This document shows, one piece after another, positions 17,601 through 27,510 of a stretch of DNA of 64,000 nt; within the stretch, counting starts at the first letter, position 1, and each line of letters opens with the position of its first letter. The stretch is from Bradyrhizobium sp. CB82 (GTDB lineage: Bacteria; Pseudomonadota; Alphaproteobacteria; Rhizobiales; Xanthobacteraceae): positions 5,771,001-5,835,000 of the forward strand of contig NZ_CP121650.1 in assembly GCF_029714405.1 (NCBI RefSeq). Direction: 5' to 3'. The notes beneath the pieces are model-generated. The model was given only the letters and a program-made list of their open reading frames with translations, ran no database searches and was not told the DNA's origin. Both the position numbers and the translations under genes were made by a program.

Positions 17601-18236
17601 ATGACGCCTGAACCGGATACCCCAGCGGTGGAGGAAACCGACGCCCGGCACGCCGCGAAGATGGCGAAGAAGAAGGTCGCCCGCGACAAGATCATGGCGA
17701 CCAAGAGCGGCGAAAAGGGCCTGATCATCGTCCATACCGGCGCGGGCAAGGGCAAATCCTCCTCCGCCTTCGGCATGATCGTTCGGTGTGTCGCGCATGG
17801 CCTGCCCTGCGCGGTGGTCCAGTTCATCAAGGGTGCCTGGGATACCGGCGAGCGCCGCCTGCTCACCGGGCACTTTGGCGACCTCTGCCAGTTCCACGCC
17901 ATGGGTGAAGGTTTTACCTGGGAGACGCAGGACCGCGCCCGCGACATCGCTGCGGCCAAGGCGGGCTGGGAGAAGGCGAAAGAGCTGATATCGGATGAAC
18001 GCCTGCGCATGGTCGTGCTCGATGAGATCAACATCGCGCTGCGCTACGACTATCTCGATATCACCGAGGTCGTTGACTTTCTGAAATTGCAGAAGCCGCC
18101 GCTGACGCATGTCGTCCTCACCGGGCGCAACGCCAAGGACGAGCTGATCGAGATCGCCGACCTCGTCACCGAGATGACGCTGGTAAAACATCCGTTCCGC
18201 TCCGGCATCAAGGCGCAAGCCGGCGTCGAGTTCTGA
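17601..18236 (+). CDS. cobO: Cob(I)yrinic acid a,c-diamide adenosyltransferase
   Basis: A 211-residue ATP:corrinoid adenosyltransferase of the CobO/BtuR type, which attaches the 5'-deoxyadenosyl ligand to reduced corrinoid. It has a P-loop [12 protein letters not shown] around residues 47-58, [30 protein letters not shown] and [16 protein letters not shown] polar N-terminal extension of about 40 residues precedes the core, as in CobO. AAGGA lies about 9 bases before ATG 17601. It is divergent from riboswitch 3 and forms a unit with cobQ, 8 bases downstream. Confidence 0.95.
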   Translation: MTPEPDTPAVEETDARHAAKMAKKKVARDKIMATKSGEKGLIIVHTGAGKGKSSSAFGMIVRCVAHGLPCAVVQFIKGAWDTGERRLLTGHFGDLCQFHAMGEGFTWETQDRARDIAAAKAGWEKAKELISDERLRMVVLDEINIALRYDYLDITEVVDFLKLQKPPLTHVVLTGRNAKDELIEIADLVTEMTLVKHPFRSGIKAQAGVEF

Positions 18237-18244
18237 GAGTTCGG

Positions 18245-19693
18245 ATGGCGCGCGCATTGATGATTCAGGGAACGGGCTCGGACGTGGGCAAGTCGCTCGT
18301 CGTTGCGGGCCTTGCGCGCGCTGCGAGGCGCCGGCGCCTGCGCGTGCTCCCCTTCAAGCCGCAGAACATGTCGAACAATGCGGCCGTGACCGTCGATGGC
18401 GGCGAGATCGGCCGTGCGCAGGCGCTCCAGGCGGTCGCCGCCGGCGTCGAGCCGCACACCGACATGAATCCGGTTCTGCTCAAGCCCGAGACCGATGTCG
18501 GAGCGCAAGTCATCGTGCAGGGCAAACGCCTCGCGACGGCACGCGCCCGCGACTATGCGGCAATGAAACCTTCACTGATGGGCGCAGTGATCGAAAGTTT
18601 TGAACGGTTGAAGGCGCGTTCCGACCTCGTCCTGGTCGAAGGCGCCGGCAGCCCTGCCGAAGTCAATTTGCGCCGGGCCGACATCGCCAATATGGGCTTT
18701 GCCCGCAAGGCCGACGTTCCCGTCGTGCTGATCGGCGACATCGACCGCGGCGGCGTTATCGCGCAACTGGTCGGCATCAAGACCGTGATCGATCCTGACG
18801 ATGCCGCGATGATCCATGGTTTTGTCATCAACAAGTTCCGCGGCGATCCCGCGCTGTTCGATGACGGCTACCGGCTGATCCAGGACAAGACATCCTGGCG
18901 CGGTTTTGGCGTGCTACCCTGGTTTACCCGCGCCGGCGAATTGCCGGCCGAGGATGCACTGGGACTGGGCGAGGCGCGAAAGCCCGGCCGATGCAAGATC
19001 GCGTTTCTGGCGCTGTCGCGGATCGCCAATTTCGACGATCTCGACCCGCTCAAGCTCGAGCCAAATGTTGACCTCGTGATGGTCCGCCCGGGCGAGGCGA
19101 TCCCCGGCGACGCACGGCTCGTCATCATCCCCGGCTCGAAATCGACGCGCGGCGACCTCACCTTCTTGCGCACGCAAGGGTGGGACATCGATCTCCTCGC
19201 ACACCACCGTCGCGGCGGTCATGTGCTGGGCGTCTGCGGCGGCTATCAGATGCTCGGTCGCAGTGTGGATGATCCCAAGGGCATCGAGGGGCCGGCCGGA
19301 GAGACAGCCGGCCTCGGCCTTCTGGATGTGACGACGGTGATGTCGCCCAAGAAAACGCTCACGCGCGTGACGGCGCGCCATGGCGGGACCAGCGAAGCAA
19401 TCGACGCTTACGAAATTCACATCGGCCACACCGATGGACCGGATCGCGCGCGTCCCTTCGCGATGCTCGACGGCGCGCCGGAAGGCGCGATCTCCAGCGA
19501 TGGCCGTGTGCATGGCAGCTATCTGCACGGCCTGTTCACGTCGGACGGTTTTCGCAGGGCCTTCCTCGCGCAGCTCGACATTCCCGCGACGGACCAGCCA
19601 TACGGCGCCAGGGTCGAGAGTGCGCTCGACGCGCTCGCCGATCACATCGAGACCCATCTTGATGTCGAAGGCCTGCTCGCGCTGGCGCGCTGA
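18245..19693 (+). CDS. cobQ: Cobyric acid synthase
   Basis: A 482-residue glutamine amidotransferase that amidates side chains b, d, e and g of adenosylcobyrinic acid a,c-diamide. The N-terminus has [17 protein letters not shown] and [15 protein letters not shown]; mid-protein [17 protein letters not shown] and FVINKFRGD. The C-terminal glutaminase domain has the nucleophile in [11 protein letters not shown] and the late histidine in [10 protein letters not shown]. Full length for the family. The gene ends 3 bases before the convergent cobD stop. Confidence 0.96.
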   Translation: MARALMIQGTGSDVGKSLVVAGLARAARRRRLRVLPFKPQNMSNNAAVTVDGGEIGRAQALQAVAAGVEPHTDMNPVLLKPETDVGAQVIVQGKRLATARARDYAAMKPSLMGAVIESFERLKARSDLVLVEGAGSPAEVNLRRADIANMGFARKADVPVVLIGDIDRGGVIAQLVGIKTVIDPDDAAMIHGFVINKFRGDPALFDDGYRLIQDKTSWRGFGVLPWFTRAGELPAEDALGLGEARKPGRCKIAFLALSRIANFDDLDPLKLEPNVDLVMVRPGEAIPGDARLVIIPGSKSTRGDLTFLRTQGWDIDLLAHHRRGGHVLGVCGGYQMLGRSVDDPKGIEGPAGETAGLGLLDVTTVMSPKKTLTRVTARHGGTSEAIDAYEIHIGHTDGPDRARPFAMLDGAPEGAISSDGRVHGSYLHGLFTSDGFRRAFLAQLDIPATDQPYGARVESALDALADHIETHLDVEGLLALAR

Positions 19694-19696
19694 GCG

Positions 19697-20665
19697 TCAG
19701 CGGGCGAGCGCCGATGCAAGGCGCGACCATTCCGCCTCATCGCCCGGCAGACCCAGACGCAACCACCCCGGCTGCCCGCTGAAGACGCGCGACCAGATCC
19801 GGCCGCGCGCGAGCTTGTCCTGTGCAGCAAGTGCATCACCGACATCGTAGAGCCGGAACAGCGGCGTGCCACCGATCAGCCGCCATCCTTGTGCCGTCGC
19901 CTGGGCGTCGAGCCGTACGCAGTCGTGGCCGAGCCGCGCCGTCGTTGCGCTGGCCCATTCGCGATCGAGCAGCGCACGCCGACCGACGGCGATAGCAGCA
20001 CCCGAAACCGGCCACGGCCCTGCCATCGCCGAGAGCGTAGCAATGTCCCCTTCCGCGCCGAGCACGAAGCCAAGACGCAAACCGGCCAACCCATAGAACT
20101 TGCCGAACGAGCGCAGGACGAGGAGACCGCCTCGCCCCGCCGCCTCTGGCGCGAGCGACAGCTGCGTCAGCGCATCTGCAAAGCTCTCGTCGATGATAAG
20201 GCGGCCGACGCATGGCAGCAGTGCTAGGAGGTCAGCCCGCTCATGGCGCCGGCCGTCGGGATTGTTGGGATTGACGACGATGGCAAGATCGGCGCCTGCG
20301 AGCGCGTCGAGATTGGTGACCTCGGCAACATCCCAGCCAGCGGAAGAAAGCACCCCGGCGTATTCGTTGTAGGTCGGCGCGAGAATGCGCGCCCGGCCCT
20401 TACGCGACAAACTCGGCAGACACTGGATGGCCGCCTGCGCGCCGGCCATGGCGAGCAGCGGCGCTTGGGTTGCATAGGTCTGCCGCGCGGCCTCGTGCAG
20501 CTCTTCGATTTCGGATCGCGACGGCAGCGCGGTCCATGCACTCTGTTCGATCACGCCCACCGGATAAGGCTGCCGGTTGATGCCGGTCGACAGATCGATC
20601 CAGTCCTCGATGCGCCCGCCGAACCGCTGCATCGCAGTGTCGAGATTGCCACCATGCTCGCGCAT
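19697..20665 (-). CDS. cobD: L-threonine-O-3-phosphate decarboxylase (CobC in P. denitrificans naming)
   Basis: A 322-residue fold-type I PLP enzyme of the histidinol-phosphate aminotransferase family. It begins REHGGNLDTAMQRFG and has DWIDLSTGINRQPYP, VNPNNPDGR, LIIDESFAD and the PLP lysine in LRSFGKFYGLAGLRLG (around residue 190). It makes (R)-1-amino-2-propanol phosphate for the corrinoid side arm. It follows cbiB by 10 bases in the same leftward unit, which fits a joint role with the amidating enzyme CbiB. Confidence 0.93.
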   Translation of the reverse strand: MREHGGNLDTAMQRFGGRIEDWIDLSTGINRQPYPVGVIEQSAWTALPSRSEIEELHEAARQTYATQAPLLAMAGAQAAIQCLPSLSRKGRARILAPTYNEYAGVLSSAGWDVAEVTNLDALAGADLAIVVNPNNPDGRRHERADLLALLPCVGRLIIDESFADALTQLSLAPEAAGRGGLLVLRSFGKFYGLAGLRLGFVLGAEGDIATLSAMAGPWPVSGAAIAVGRRALLDREWASATTARLGHDCVRLDAQATAQGWRLIGGTPLFRLYDVGDALAAQDKLARGRIWSRVFSGQPGWLRLGLPGDEAEWSRLASALAR

Positions 20666-20675
20666 CGCCGCCTCG

Positions 20676-21617
20676 TTAGATCAACGCCAGTGCCGCGAGC
20701 AAGCCACCGAGCAGCAGCATCGCGCGAATATAGAGCCGCAATCCCCGGCCGATATCGGCGGCGAGCGGATCGCGCCCGCCCGCGTTCAGCCAGGGCTCCT
20801 CGGTCAGGGCGCCATGATAGCTGCGCGGGCCGCTCAGGCGCACGCCGAGCGCACCGGCCATTGCCGCTTCCGGCCAGCCGGCATTGGGCGAGCGATGGCG
20901 ATTTGCATCGCGCGACATGCAGGACAAGGCCGCTGAAGGGTGCGCTGTCACCACCGCGAACAACAGGCCCGTCAGCCGCGCCGGAATCAAATTGGCGACG
21001 TCGTCGATGCGCGCGGCCGCCCAGCCGAACCAGAGGTGACGCTCAGAGCGATGGCCGATCATGGAATCCAGCGTGTTGATCGCCTTGTAGCCGAAAATTC
21101 CGGGCAGGCCGAGCAGCGCGCCCCAAAACAGGGGCGCCACGATGCCGTCGGATGCGTTCTCCGCCAGGCTCTCGAGCGCCGCGCGCGAAATCCCGGCCTC
21201 GTCGAGCGACGCGGGATCGCGGCCGACGATCTCTGCCACCGCCAGCCGCGCCGCGTCGATGTCGCCCGACTGCAACGGCTGCGCGACGGCGGCGACGTGA
21301 TCATGCAGCGAGCGCAGCGCGACCAGCGGCCAGGCAAAAATCCCGAGCAGGACGGTGCGGCTCCAACCGGGAACGAGCCAGCCCTGCACCAACCAGCCGA
21401 CGCCAGCGCACAGCGCGATCACCAGCAACGCGGCGGCAACGCCAGCGATACGCCGCGCGGCCGGCGCATCCGCCGGTCTGTTCCAGTTGCGATCAAGCAG
21501 AGCAATCAGCCTGCCAATCCAGGTCACGGGATGACCGATGCGCGTGAACAGCGCGCCGGGCCATCCCCAGACCGCGTCCACCGTCATCGCTACCGCCATC
21601 GCGCCGGCAAAGCCCAC
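20676..21617 (-). CDS. cbiB: Adenosylcobinamide-phosphate synthase CbiB (CobD in P. denitrificans naming)
   Basis: A 313-residue integral membrane protein that attaches aminopropanol (phosphate) to adenosylcobyric acid. Family motifs are GHPVTWIGRLIALLD near the N-terminus, SLAENASDGIVAPLFWGAL, YKAINTLDSMIGHRSE, WFGWAAARIDDVANLIPARL and SPNAGWPEAAMAGALGVRL. The start is a GTG at 21617 preceded by AAGGAGATG; the frame stays open upstream but overlaps the divergent cobU. The 126 bases to cobU must hold both promoters. Confidence 0.94.
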   Translation of the reverse strand: MGFAGAMAVAMTVDAVWGWPGALFTRIGHPVTWIGRLIALLDRNWNRPADAPAARRIAGVAAALLVIALCAGVGWLVQGWLVPGWSRTVLLGIFAWPLVALRSLHDHVAAVAQPLQSGDIDAARLAVAEIVGRDPASLDEAGISRAALESLAENASDGIVAPLFWGALLGLPGIFGYKAINTLDSMIGHRSERHLWFGWAAARIDDVANLIPARLTGLLFAVVTAHPSAALSCMSRDANRHRSPNAGWPEAAMAGALGVRLSGPRSYHGALTEEPWLNAGGRDPLAADIGRGLRLYIRAMLLLGGLLAALALI

Positions 21618-21743
21618 GTCACATCTCCTTCTCGCCAGCCCTGATGCGCAAGAATTGGGGCGCAGCGCAAGCCCCCTGCCCGCCGATTTCGGCTTTGTCT
21701 TTGCGCCCGATTGGTGGTTAGTGCGGGTCAGAACGGAGGTTTC

Positions 21744-22247
21744 ATGGCGGTTGTCCTGATCACGGGAGGGGCGAGGTCCGGGAAAAGCCGGCGCGCGGAG
21801 GCGCGCGCCCGCAGCTTTCCCGGACCTCCCGTCTACATCGCGACCGCAGAGGCGCTTGATGCGGAGATGGCGGAGCGGATCGCGCACCACCGCGCCCGCC
21901 GCGGCGACGATTGGATCGAGCGCGAGACGCCGCTCGATCTCGTGGCGGCACTCGATGCGACCGACGGCGGCGGCGCGCGGCTGGTCGACTGCCTGACGCT
22001 GTGGCTCTCGAACCTGCTCCATGCCGGACGCGACTGGTCGAAGGAAGCGGCCCTGCTCGCTGCTGCACTTCGCAGGCAACAGAGCCCGGTGATCCTCGTG
22101 ACCAACGAGGTCGGCCTCGGCATCGTGCCCGACAATGCGCTGGCGCGCAGTTTTCGCGATGCCGCCGGCCTGCTGAACCAAGTCATCGCCGAAGTCGCCG
22201 ACGAGGTCGAGTTCGTGGTCGCGGGCCTGCCGATGAAAGTCAAGTGA
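21744..22247 (+). CDS. cobU: Bifunctional adenosylcobinamide kinase/adenosylcobinamide-phosphate guanylyltransferase
   Basis: A 167-residue enzyme (CobP in P. denitrificans naming) with the N-terminal P-loop LITGGARSGKSRRAE, YIATAEALDAEMAERIAHH containing the guanylylated histidine region, RLVDCLTLWLSNLL, VTNEVGLGIVPDNALARSFR and a C-terminal FVVAGLPMKVK. It phosphorylates adenosylcobinamide and adds GMP. ATG 21744 has GGAGG seven bases upstream (GGAGGTTTC). It starts the rightward unit cobU-cobS-bluB, with cobS four bases downstream. Confidence 0.95.
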   Translation: MAVVLITGGARSGKSRRAEARARSFPGPPVYIATAEALDAEMAERIAHHRARRGDDWIERETPLDLVAALDATDGGGARLVDCLTLWLSNLLHAGRDWSKEAALLAAALRRQQSPVILVTNEVGLGIVPDNALARSFRDAAGLLNQVIAEVADEVEFVVAGLPMKVK

Positions 22248-22251
22248 GACC

Positions 22252-23031
22252 ATGACCAGCCGCATGCAACTCACCGTCATCGTCACCGATTTGCGCATCG
22301 GCCTGTCGCTCGCCACGATACTTCCGCTCGGCCCTTCGACGCCGGTCGGCGACGGCGACATTGCGCGTGCGGGCTGGACGCTGCCGGTGGCGGGATTGCT
22401 GGTCGGCCTCCTCGGTGCCGCCGTCTATGCTCTCGCTTTTGCGCTCGGTGTGACGCCCGGCCCCGCCGCGATGCTGGGGCTTGCGAGCACGATCATCATT
22501 ACCGGCGCACTGCATGAGGATGGCCTCTCCGACGCCGCCGACGGCCTCGGCGGCGGCACGCGCGCGCGAAAGCTCGAGATCATGCGGGACAGCCGCATCG
22601 GCAGTTTTGGCGTGTGCGCGCTCGTCGTGTCGCTGGGCCTGCGCTGGAGCGCGCTCGCCGCCATCGCCGCGCCGCGCTCGGTCCTGATCGCGCTTCTGCT
22701 CGCGCATGTCGCAGCGCGCGCGGGCCTGCCGCTGTTCATGGCGCTGGTGCCGCCGGCGCGGACGGATGGATTGTCCGCCGGCGCCGGCCGGCCGGCAGGG
22801 CCGAACGCCGCCATCGCGCTCGGCCTTGGTGCCATCCTGCTCGCGATCGGCTTCGGGCCGGGCAAGGCAATCCTTGCCGTGATCCTGCTCGCCTTCATCG
22901 GACTGCTGACGGCCTGGTTCGCGATCAGGCAGCTCGGCGGACAGACCGGTGATATACTCGGTGCTTACGAGCAAGTCGCCGAGACCGCCATCCTGCTGAT
23001 GGCCGCCTCGCTCTTTCATGCGGCTTCCTGA
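22252..23031 (+). CDS. cobS: Adenosylcobinamide-GDP ribazoletransferase (cobalamin synthase)
   Basis: A 259-residue polytopic membrane protein (CobV in P. denitrificans naming) that joins adenosylcobinamide-GDP and alpha-ribazole. It has the conserved acidic motif GALHEDGLSDAADGLGGG, followed by KLEIMRDSRIGSFG, with several hydrophobic helices after it. The stop overlaps the bluB start by one base (TGATG). Confidence 0.95.
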   Translation: MTSRMQLTVIVTDLRIGLSLATILPLGPSTPVGDGDIARAGWTLPVAGLLVGLLGAAVYALAFALGVTPGPAAMLGLASTIIITGALHEDGLSDAADGLGGGTRARKLEIMRDSRIGSFGVCALVVSLGLRWSALAAIAAPRSVLIALLLAHVAARAGLPLFMALVPPARTDGLSAGAGRPAGPNAAIALGLGAILLAIGFGPGKAILAVILLAFIGLLTAWFAIRQLGGQTGDILGAYEQVAETAILLMAASLFHAAS

Positions 23032-23663
23032 TGGTGTCATTTGACGACGATTTCCGCCGGCAGTTGCGCGAGCTCTTCGTCTGGCGCCGCGACGTGCGAC
23101 GCTTTCGGACCGATCCGCTGCCCGAGGGCACGCTGGAGCGGCTGATCGACATCGCATGCCTGTCGCCATCGGTCGGGCTGAGCCAGCCCTGGCGCTTCGT
23201 GATCGTCGAGGACGAGACGCGTCGGCGTGCTGTGATCGACGACTTCAAGCTCTGCAATGCCGACGCGCTCAAAGCCTATTCCGGCGAGCGCGCCGCGCGC
23301 TATGCCACGTTCAAGCTGGCCGGCCTCGAAGAGGCGCCCGGACATCTGGCGGTGTTCGCGGAAAAAGCCTGCGAGACCGGGCACGGCCTCGGCCGCGCGA
23401 CGATGCCGGAGACCCTCGACTATTCGGTCGTCGCGGCGATCGTCTCGGCCTGGCTCGCCGCGCGCGCGGACGGCATCGGGATCGGCTGGGTGTCGATCCT
23501 CAACCCGCTCCGCATCCGCGAGATTCTCGACGTGCCCGTCAGCTGGAAATTCATCGGCTATCTCTGCGTCGGCTATCCCGAGGCTGATTTCGATCGTCCC
23601 GAGCTCGAGCGGGCCGACTGGGAACATCGGCGGCCCTCGACCGAAGTCACGATCCGCCGCTAA
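23031..23663 (+). CDS. bluB: 5,6-dimethylbenzimidazole synthase BluB
   Basis: A 210-residue nitroreductase-fold flavoprotein that cleaves reduced FMN with oxygen to make the lower ligand 5,6-dimethylbenzimidazole. It shows FVWRRDVRRFRTDPLP near the N-terminus, CLSPSVGLSQPWRFVIV, FAEKACETGHGLGRATMPE and GIGIGWVSILNPLRI. Its position directly behind cobU-cobS, overlapping cobS by one base, supports BluB over a generic nitroreductase. The 173 bases after it, up to the convergent permease gene, contain one copy of a 16-base palindrome (separate entry). Confidence 0.94.
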   Translation: MVSFDDDFRRQLRELFVWRRDVRRFRTDPLPEGTLERLIDIACLSPSVGLSQPWRFVIVEDETRRRAVIDDFKLCNADALKAYSGERAARYATFKLAGLEEAPGHLAVFAEKACETGHGLGRATMPETLDYSVVAAIVSAWLAARADGIGIGWVSILNPLRIREILDVPVSWKFIGYLCVGYPEADFDRPELERADWEHRRPSTEVTIRR

Positions 23664-23685
23664 AGCCATTCCTTCGTGGCACGAC

Positions 23686-23701
23686 TGAGGTGCGCCCCTC
23701 A
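23686..23701. repeat. Palindromic repeat TGAGG-N6-CCTCA, left copy
   Basis: The sequence TGAGGTGCGCCCCTCA lies between the bluB and permease stop codons. It matches, in inverted orientation, 14 of 16 positions of the copy at 27511-27526 on the other side of the sugar transporter operon. Function unknown; an operator or a remnant of an insertion boundary are both possible. Confidence 0.4.
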
Positions 23702-23836
23702 AAATGCCTCACCTTTTGTTATAAACGTGACGACCGCAATCGCTAGGGTCGCGCTGAATCGCTTAACGCGCGCAGCGCCGTCGCGGCACGCTACGTCGTC
23801 GATGGCGCCTGGGTCTGACGCGCCGCGGCGTCAACC

Positions 23837-24859
23837 TCACTCCGCGTTCGCGCGCTCCAGGGGCGCTGCTGCAACGTTAGCCTGCCGCCGCATTATTGCC
23901 GTCGTCGCGCGGCGGCGCTGCACCAGATACTGGTCGCCGAGCACGCCGATCAGGATCACCGTACCCATGACGGCGAAATTCAACGAGCTCGGAATGCCCA
24001 GGAGATTGACGAGATTCTGCAGCACCTGGAGTAGCACGGTGCCGAGCACGACACCGATGATCGATCCCTCACCGCCACGCAGGGAGCAGCCGCCGAGCAC
24101 GGCAGCGGCAATCGCGTAGAGCTCGTAGAAGGAGCCGTGCACCGCCGGCGAGATCGAGCGGGTGTACATCGCGATCAGGATCGCAGCGAACGCGGTCAAC
24201 CCGCCGCAGACGATGTAGGCGGAGATCACGACGCGATCGGAACGGATGCCGGAATAGCGCGCCGCCTCCTCGTTCTTGCCGACGGCGTAGAGATAACGGC
24301 CGAACACGGAGCGATGCAGCAGCACCCAGGCAATCGTGGCGACGATGGCAAGCGCGACCACGCTGTGTGGCAAGGGAAAGCCGAGCACATTGGTGCGCCC
24401 CGCGGTCAACCATTCCAGCGTCGGAAAGCTCGCGCCGAAGCCGAAGCCGGCAGTGGCATCCTCGGTGTAGTAGCGCGCCGCGCCGCGATAGATCAAAAGT
24501 CCGCACAGCGTCACCACGAAGGGTTGGATGTGCATCCTGGTGACGAGCGTGCCGTGGACCACCCCGATTGCTAGCCCGCCGGCGATGATCGCGGCAAAGG
24601 CGAGCATCCAGTTGACGTCGTGATTGACGATGAGGTCGATGAAGAGCACGCCGAGCAGCGCGATGACAGAGCCGACCGAAAGCTCGATCCCGCCGATGAT
24701 GATGACGAAGGCTTCCGCGATCGAGAAGATGCCGAACATCCCGACCTGGTTGGCGGTGTTGGAGAGATTGCCGACCAGGAGGAAGCGCGGGTTGATGAAG
24801 GTGACGACCGCGCCAACCACGAGGATCAGGACCAGGAGGCTCAGATCTTTCTTGTTCAA
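23837..24859 (-). CDS. Ribose-type sugar ABC transporter permease
   Basis: A 340-residue permease of the RbsC/XylH family with about eight to ten hydrophobic helices. Family segments are FGIFSIAEAFVIIIGGIELSVGSVIALLG, the LFGRYLYAVGKNEEAARYSG-like cytoplasmic loop (here VFGRYLYAVGKNEEAARY) and AAAVLGGCSLRGGEGSIIG. The likely start is an unusual TTG at 24859, preceded by GAGGGG; no suitable upstream ATG fits the 12-base gap from the ATPase gene. It pairs with the ATPase and binding protein upstream. Substrate unknown. Confidence 0.9.
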   Translation of the reverse strand: MNKKDLSLLVLILVVGAVVTFINPRFLLVGNLSNTANQVGMFGIFSIAEAFVIIIGGIELSVGSVIALLGVLFIDLIVNHDVNWMLAFAAIIAGGLAIGVVHGTLVTRMHIQPFVVTLCGLLIYRGAARYYTEDATAGFGFGASFPTLEWLTAGRTNVLGFPLPHSVVALAIVATIAWVLLHRSVFGRYLYAVGKNEEAARYSGIRSDRVVISAYIVCGGLTAFAAILIAMYTRSISPAVHGSFYELYAIAAAVLGGCSLRGGEGSIIGVVLGTVLLQVLQNLVNLLGIPSSLNFAVMGTVILIGVLGDQYLVQRRRATTAIMRRQANVAAAPLERANAE

Positions 24860-24871
24860 GGTCCCCTCGCC

Positions 24872-26374
24872 TCAAATTGTGTGGCCGACGGCCAGTTGCA
24901 GCACATTGTGCTCGCTGAACTGGCTGCGATCAAGGAAACCCGAGATCGCCCCTTCGTGCATCACCGCGATGCGGTCGCTCACCCCGATCACCTCCTCCAT
25001 GTCGCTGGAGATCATCAGGACCGCGACGCCCGCATCGGTCAGGCGGCGTAACATGTCGTAGATCTCCTGCTTGGCGCCCACGTCGATACCGCGCGTCGGC
25101 TCGTCGAAGATCAAGACCTTCGGCCGCATCGACAACCATTTTGCGAGCACGACCTTCTGCTGGTTACCGCCGGACAAGGAGCCGACGGCGGTTTCGACGT
25201 CGGGCGCACGGATCTTGAGGCGCTCGCGCTGGCGTCGGGCGTTCTCGGTCTCTCGCGCGGTGTTCACGAGCCAGAGGCGCAGGTAGGACGACAAATCCGG
25301 CAGCGAGATGTTTTCGGCGATCGAGACGTCGAGCAGGAGACCCGAACTCTTGCGGTCCTCCGGGACCAGGTAAATACCGTGCTCGATCGCGGCGCGCGGG
25401 CTGGCGATCCGGATCGGCGCACCGTCGAGCCTGATCGCGCCGCCGCGCAAGGGATCGACGCCGAAGATGGCCCGCGCCAGCTCCGTGCGCCCTGAGCCGA
25501 CCAGGCCGGCAAGCCCCAAAATCTCGCCGCGACGCACCGACAGGCTGACAGTGCGCTCCGGATAGGTGTCGGTGACGGCTTCGACGATGTCGAGCACGGC
25601 CTCGCCGGGAGGAGCTGCCGGCGGAACATACAGCGATTTGAGGTCGCGCCCGATCATCAGTCGGATCATCGCCGCCGGCGAGAGCTCGGCGCGGGTCAGC
25701 GCGCCGACCATGCGCCCATCGCGCAGCACAACCGCGCGATCGGCACATTGCATCACCTCGTTGAGGCGGTGCGTGATGAAGATGATGCTGACGCCGTCGG
25801 CCTTGAGCCCCTCGATGACCCGCATCAGGCGGTCCGTCTCGGTCAAGGTCAAGCTCGAGGTCGGCTCGTCCATGATGACGAGGCGCGCGTCGAGCGAGAG
25901 CGCCTTCATGATCTCGGCGAGCTGGCGCTGGGCGAGTGACAATTCGGCGAGCGGCGCGCCGGGTTCGAAATCGGCGCCGAGCCGTTCGAGCAACGGACGT
26001 ACCTTCGCATAGAGTGCCTTGCGGTCGATCAGCCGCAACGGCCCGCTATGCACAGGCTCGCGCCCGATGAAGACATTGCCGGCAACATCGAGATTATCGA
26101 AGAGGTTGAGTTCCTGGTGAACGAAGGCGATACCGGCCTGGATCGCCTCCGTCACGCTGAGCGAACCCCGCTCGACGCCGTCGACCCGGATGAGGCCGCC
26201 GCTCGGCTCGACCACGCCGCCGAGCACGCGCATCAGGGTCGACTTGCCGGCGCCGTTCTCGCCGATCAGCGCGATCACCTCGCCCGGCGCGACCTTGAGG
26301 TCGACGTGGTCGAGGGCGACCACGCCGGGATAGGTCTTGCTGATGTCGACCAGTTCGAGGAACGGCTCAGGCAT
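24872..26374 (-). CDS. Sugar ABC transporter ATPase with two nucleotide-binding domains (RbsA-like)
   Basis: A 500-residue tandem ABC ATPase. The first domain has LIGENGAGKSTLMRVLGG, the LSLAQRQLAEIMKAL signature variant and VIMDEPTSSL; the second has GLAGLVGSGRTELARAIFG in place of a full P-loop, LSGGNQQKVVLAKWL and LIFDEPTRGIDVGAKQEIY. The degenerate second Walker A is normal for this family. It is the middle gene of an operon with the binding protein upstream (27 bases) and the permease downstream (12 bases). Confidence 0.94.
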   Translation of the reverse strand: MPEPFLELVDISKTYPGVVALDHVDLKVAPGEVIALIGENGAGKSTLMRVLGGVVEPSGGLIRVDGVERGSLSVTEAIQAGIAFVHQELNLFDNLDVAGNVFIGREPVHSGPLRLIDRKALYAKVRPLLERLGADFEPGAPLAELSLAQRQLAEIMKALSLDARLVIMDEPTSSLTLTETDRLMRVIEGLKADGVSIIFITHRLNEVMQCADRAVVLRDGRMVGALTRAELSPAAMIRLMIGRDLKSLYVPPAAPPGEAVLDIVEAVTDTYPERTVSLSVRRGEILGLAGLVGSGRTELARAIFGVDPLRGGAIRLDGAPIRIASPRAAIEHGIYLVPEDRKSSGLLLDVSIAENISLPDLSSYLRLWLVNTARETENARRQRERLKIRAPDVETAVGSLSGGNQQKVVLAKWLSMRPKVLIFDEPTRGIDVGAKQEIYDMLRRLTDAGVAVLMISSDMEEVIGVSDRIAVMHEGAISGFLDRSQFSEHNVLQLAVGHTI

Positions 26375-26401
26375 TGGCGGCTGCGAGCAGCGCTGACACC
26401 C

Positions 26402-27355
26402 CTACTTCTTGAGCATTGCTTTCATCGACGCCATGAAGTCGTCGACATTCGCCTTGTCGATGACCTTGCCGGGAACGATGATGATGCCGTTCGCCGGGAT
26501 GCCCGACTTGTCGCCGCCGATATAGCTGGCCATCAGCTTCATGCCCTGATAGCCCCACTCGAACGGCTGCTGCACGACAGTTCCGACGATACTGCCTTCC
26601 TTGACGCCGCCGAGCGTGATCGGATCCTCGTCGAAGCCGATGATCTTGATCTTGTCGAGCTTGCCGGCCTCCTTGAGCACCTCGTAGATGCGCGGCGTGT
26701 TGTAGGAATAGAAGCCGACCAGGCAGCTCACGTCGGGCATGGCGGCGAGGATATCCTCGACGTTGCGCTTGGCGCGCGTCTGATCGATTTCGTCGCCGCG
26801 GACGTCGACGAGCTCGACCTTCGAGCCCTTGATCGTCTCCTTCACACCCTCGATGCGCTCGCGGGCGTTGTCGGCGCCGGGCAGACCGACGAAACCGACG
26901 CACTTGCCGCCGTTCGGCAGCGCCTTCAGCATCAGCTTGCCGGCTTCCTTGCCGAGATCGGTGTTCGACGAGCCGATATAGGCGACGCGCTTCGAGGCCG
27001 GCGCATCGCTGTCGGTGGTGAACAGCACTGTTTGCGAGGCGACCTTGTTCAATTGCTCGGTCTGGTTCTTCGGATCGACGGCGCTGACCATGATGCCGGC
27101 GGCACCCGCCGCGACGAGGTCGTCCATCACGCGCTGCTGCACGGCGGCTGCGGCCTGTTCCGGATATTTGAACTGAAGCTCGTAATTGGGCAGTTCGCCC
27201 TGCGCCTTCTTCACGCCGGCTTCGGCGATCTTCCAGAAGTCGGACGCGCCGTTGACGACGAAGGCCAAAACCTTCTTGTCCGCCGCATTGGCCGAACCGA
27301 GACCCAACGCGACCGCGAACGCAACGGACACACCTGCAACCAAGAGACGCTGCAT
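26402..27355 (-). CDS. Periplasmic sugar-binding protein of ribose-type ABC transporter
   Basis: A 317-residue periplasmic-binding-protein-like (type I) protein with a signal peptide ending at SANAA, mature start DKKVLAFVVNGASDFWKIAE. Other segments are GIMVSAVDPKNQTEQLN, VLFTTDSDAPASKRVAYIG, GLPGADNARERIEG and KIIGFDEDPITLGGVKEG. The ATG at 27355 has AAAAGGGAGGGG before it. It is first in the three-gene operon. The substrate cannot be read from sequence; no catabolic gene is attached to this operon. Confidence 0.92.
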   Translation of the reverse strand: MQRLLVAGVSVAFAVALGLGSANAADKKVLAFVVNGASDFWKIAEAGVKKAQGELPNYELQFKYPEQAAAAVQQRVMDDLVAAGAAGIMVSAVDPKNQTEQLNKVASQTVLFTTDSDAPASKRVAYIGSSNTDLGKEAGKLMLKALPNGGKCVGFVGLPGADNARERIEGVKETIKGSKVELVDVRGDEIDQTRAKRNVEDILAAMPDVSCLVGFYSYNTPRIYEVLKEAGKLDKIKIIGFDEDPITLGGVKEGSIVGTVVQQPFEWGYQGMKLMASYIGGDKSGIPANGIIIVPGKVIDKANVDDFMASMKAMLKK

Positions 27356-27510
27356 ATACCCCTCCCTTTTAAGCGGTTGGCCGTCGATCGCGGCCGACTC
27401 TTCATGGCATTGAGCAAACGCCCCGTTTTCTCGCCCACCCAAGCAACGAAGCCCCGCTCCGGGATCAAGGAGATCGCGGCGCCGCCGACTTCAGCCTGCA
27501 GGAAGAAAAA

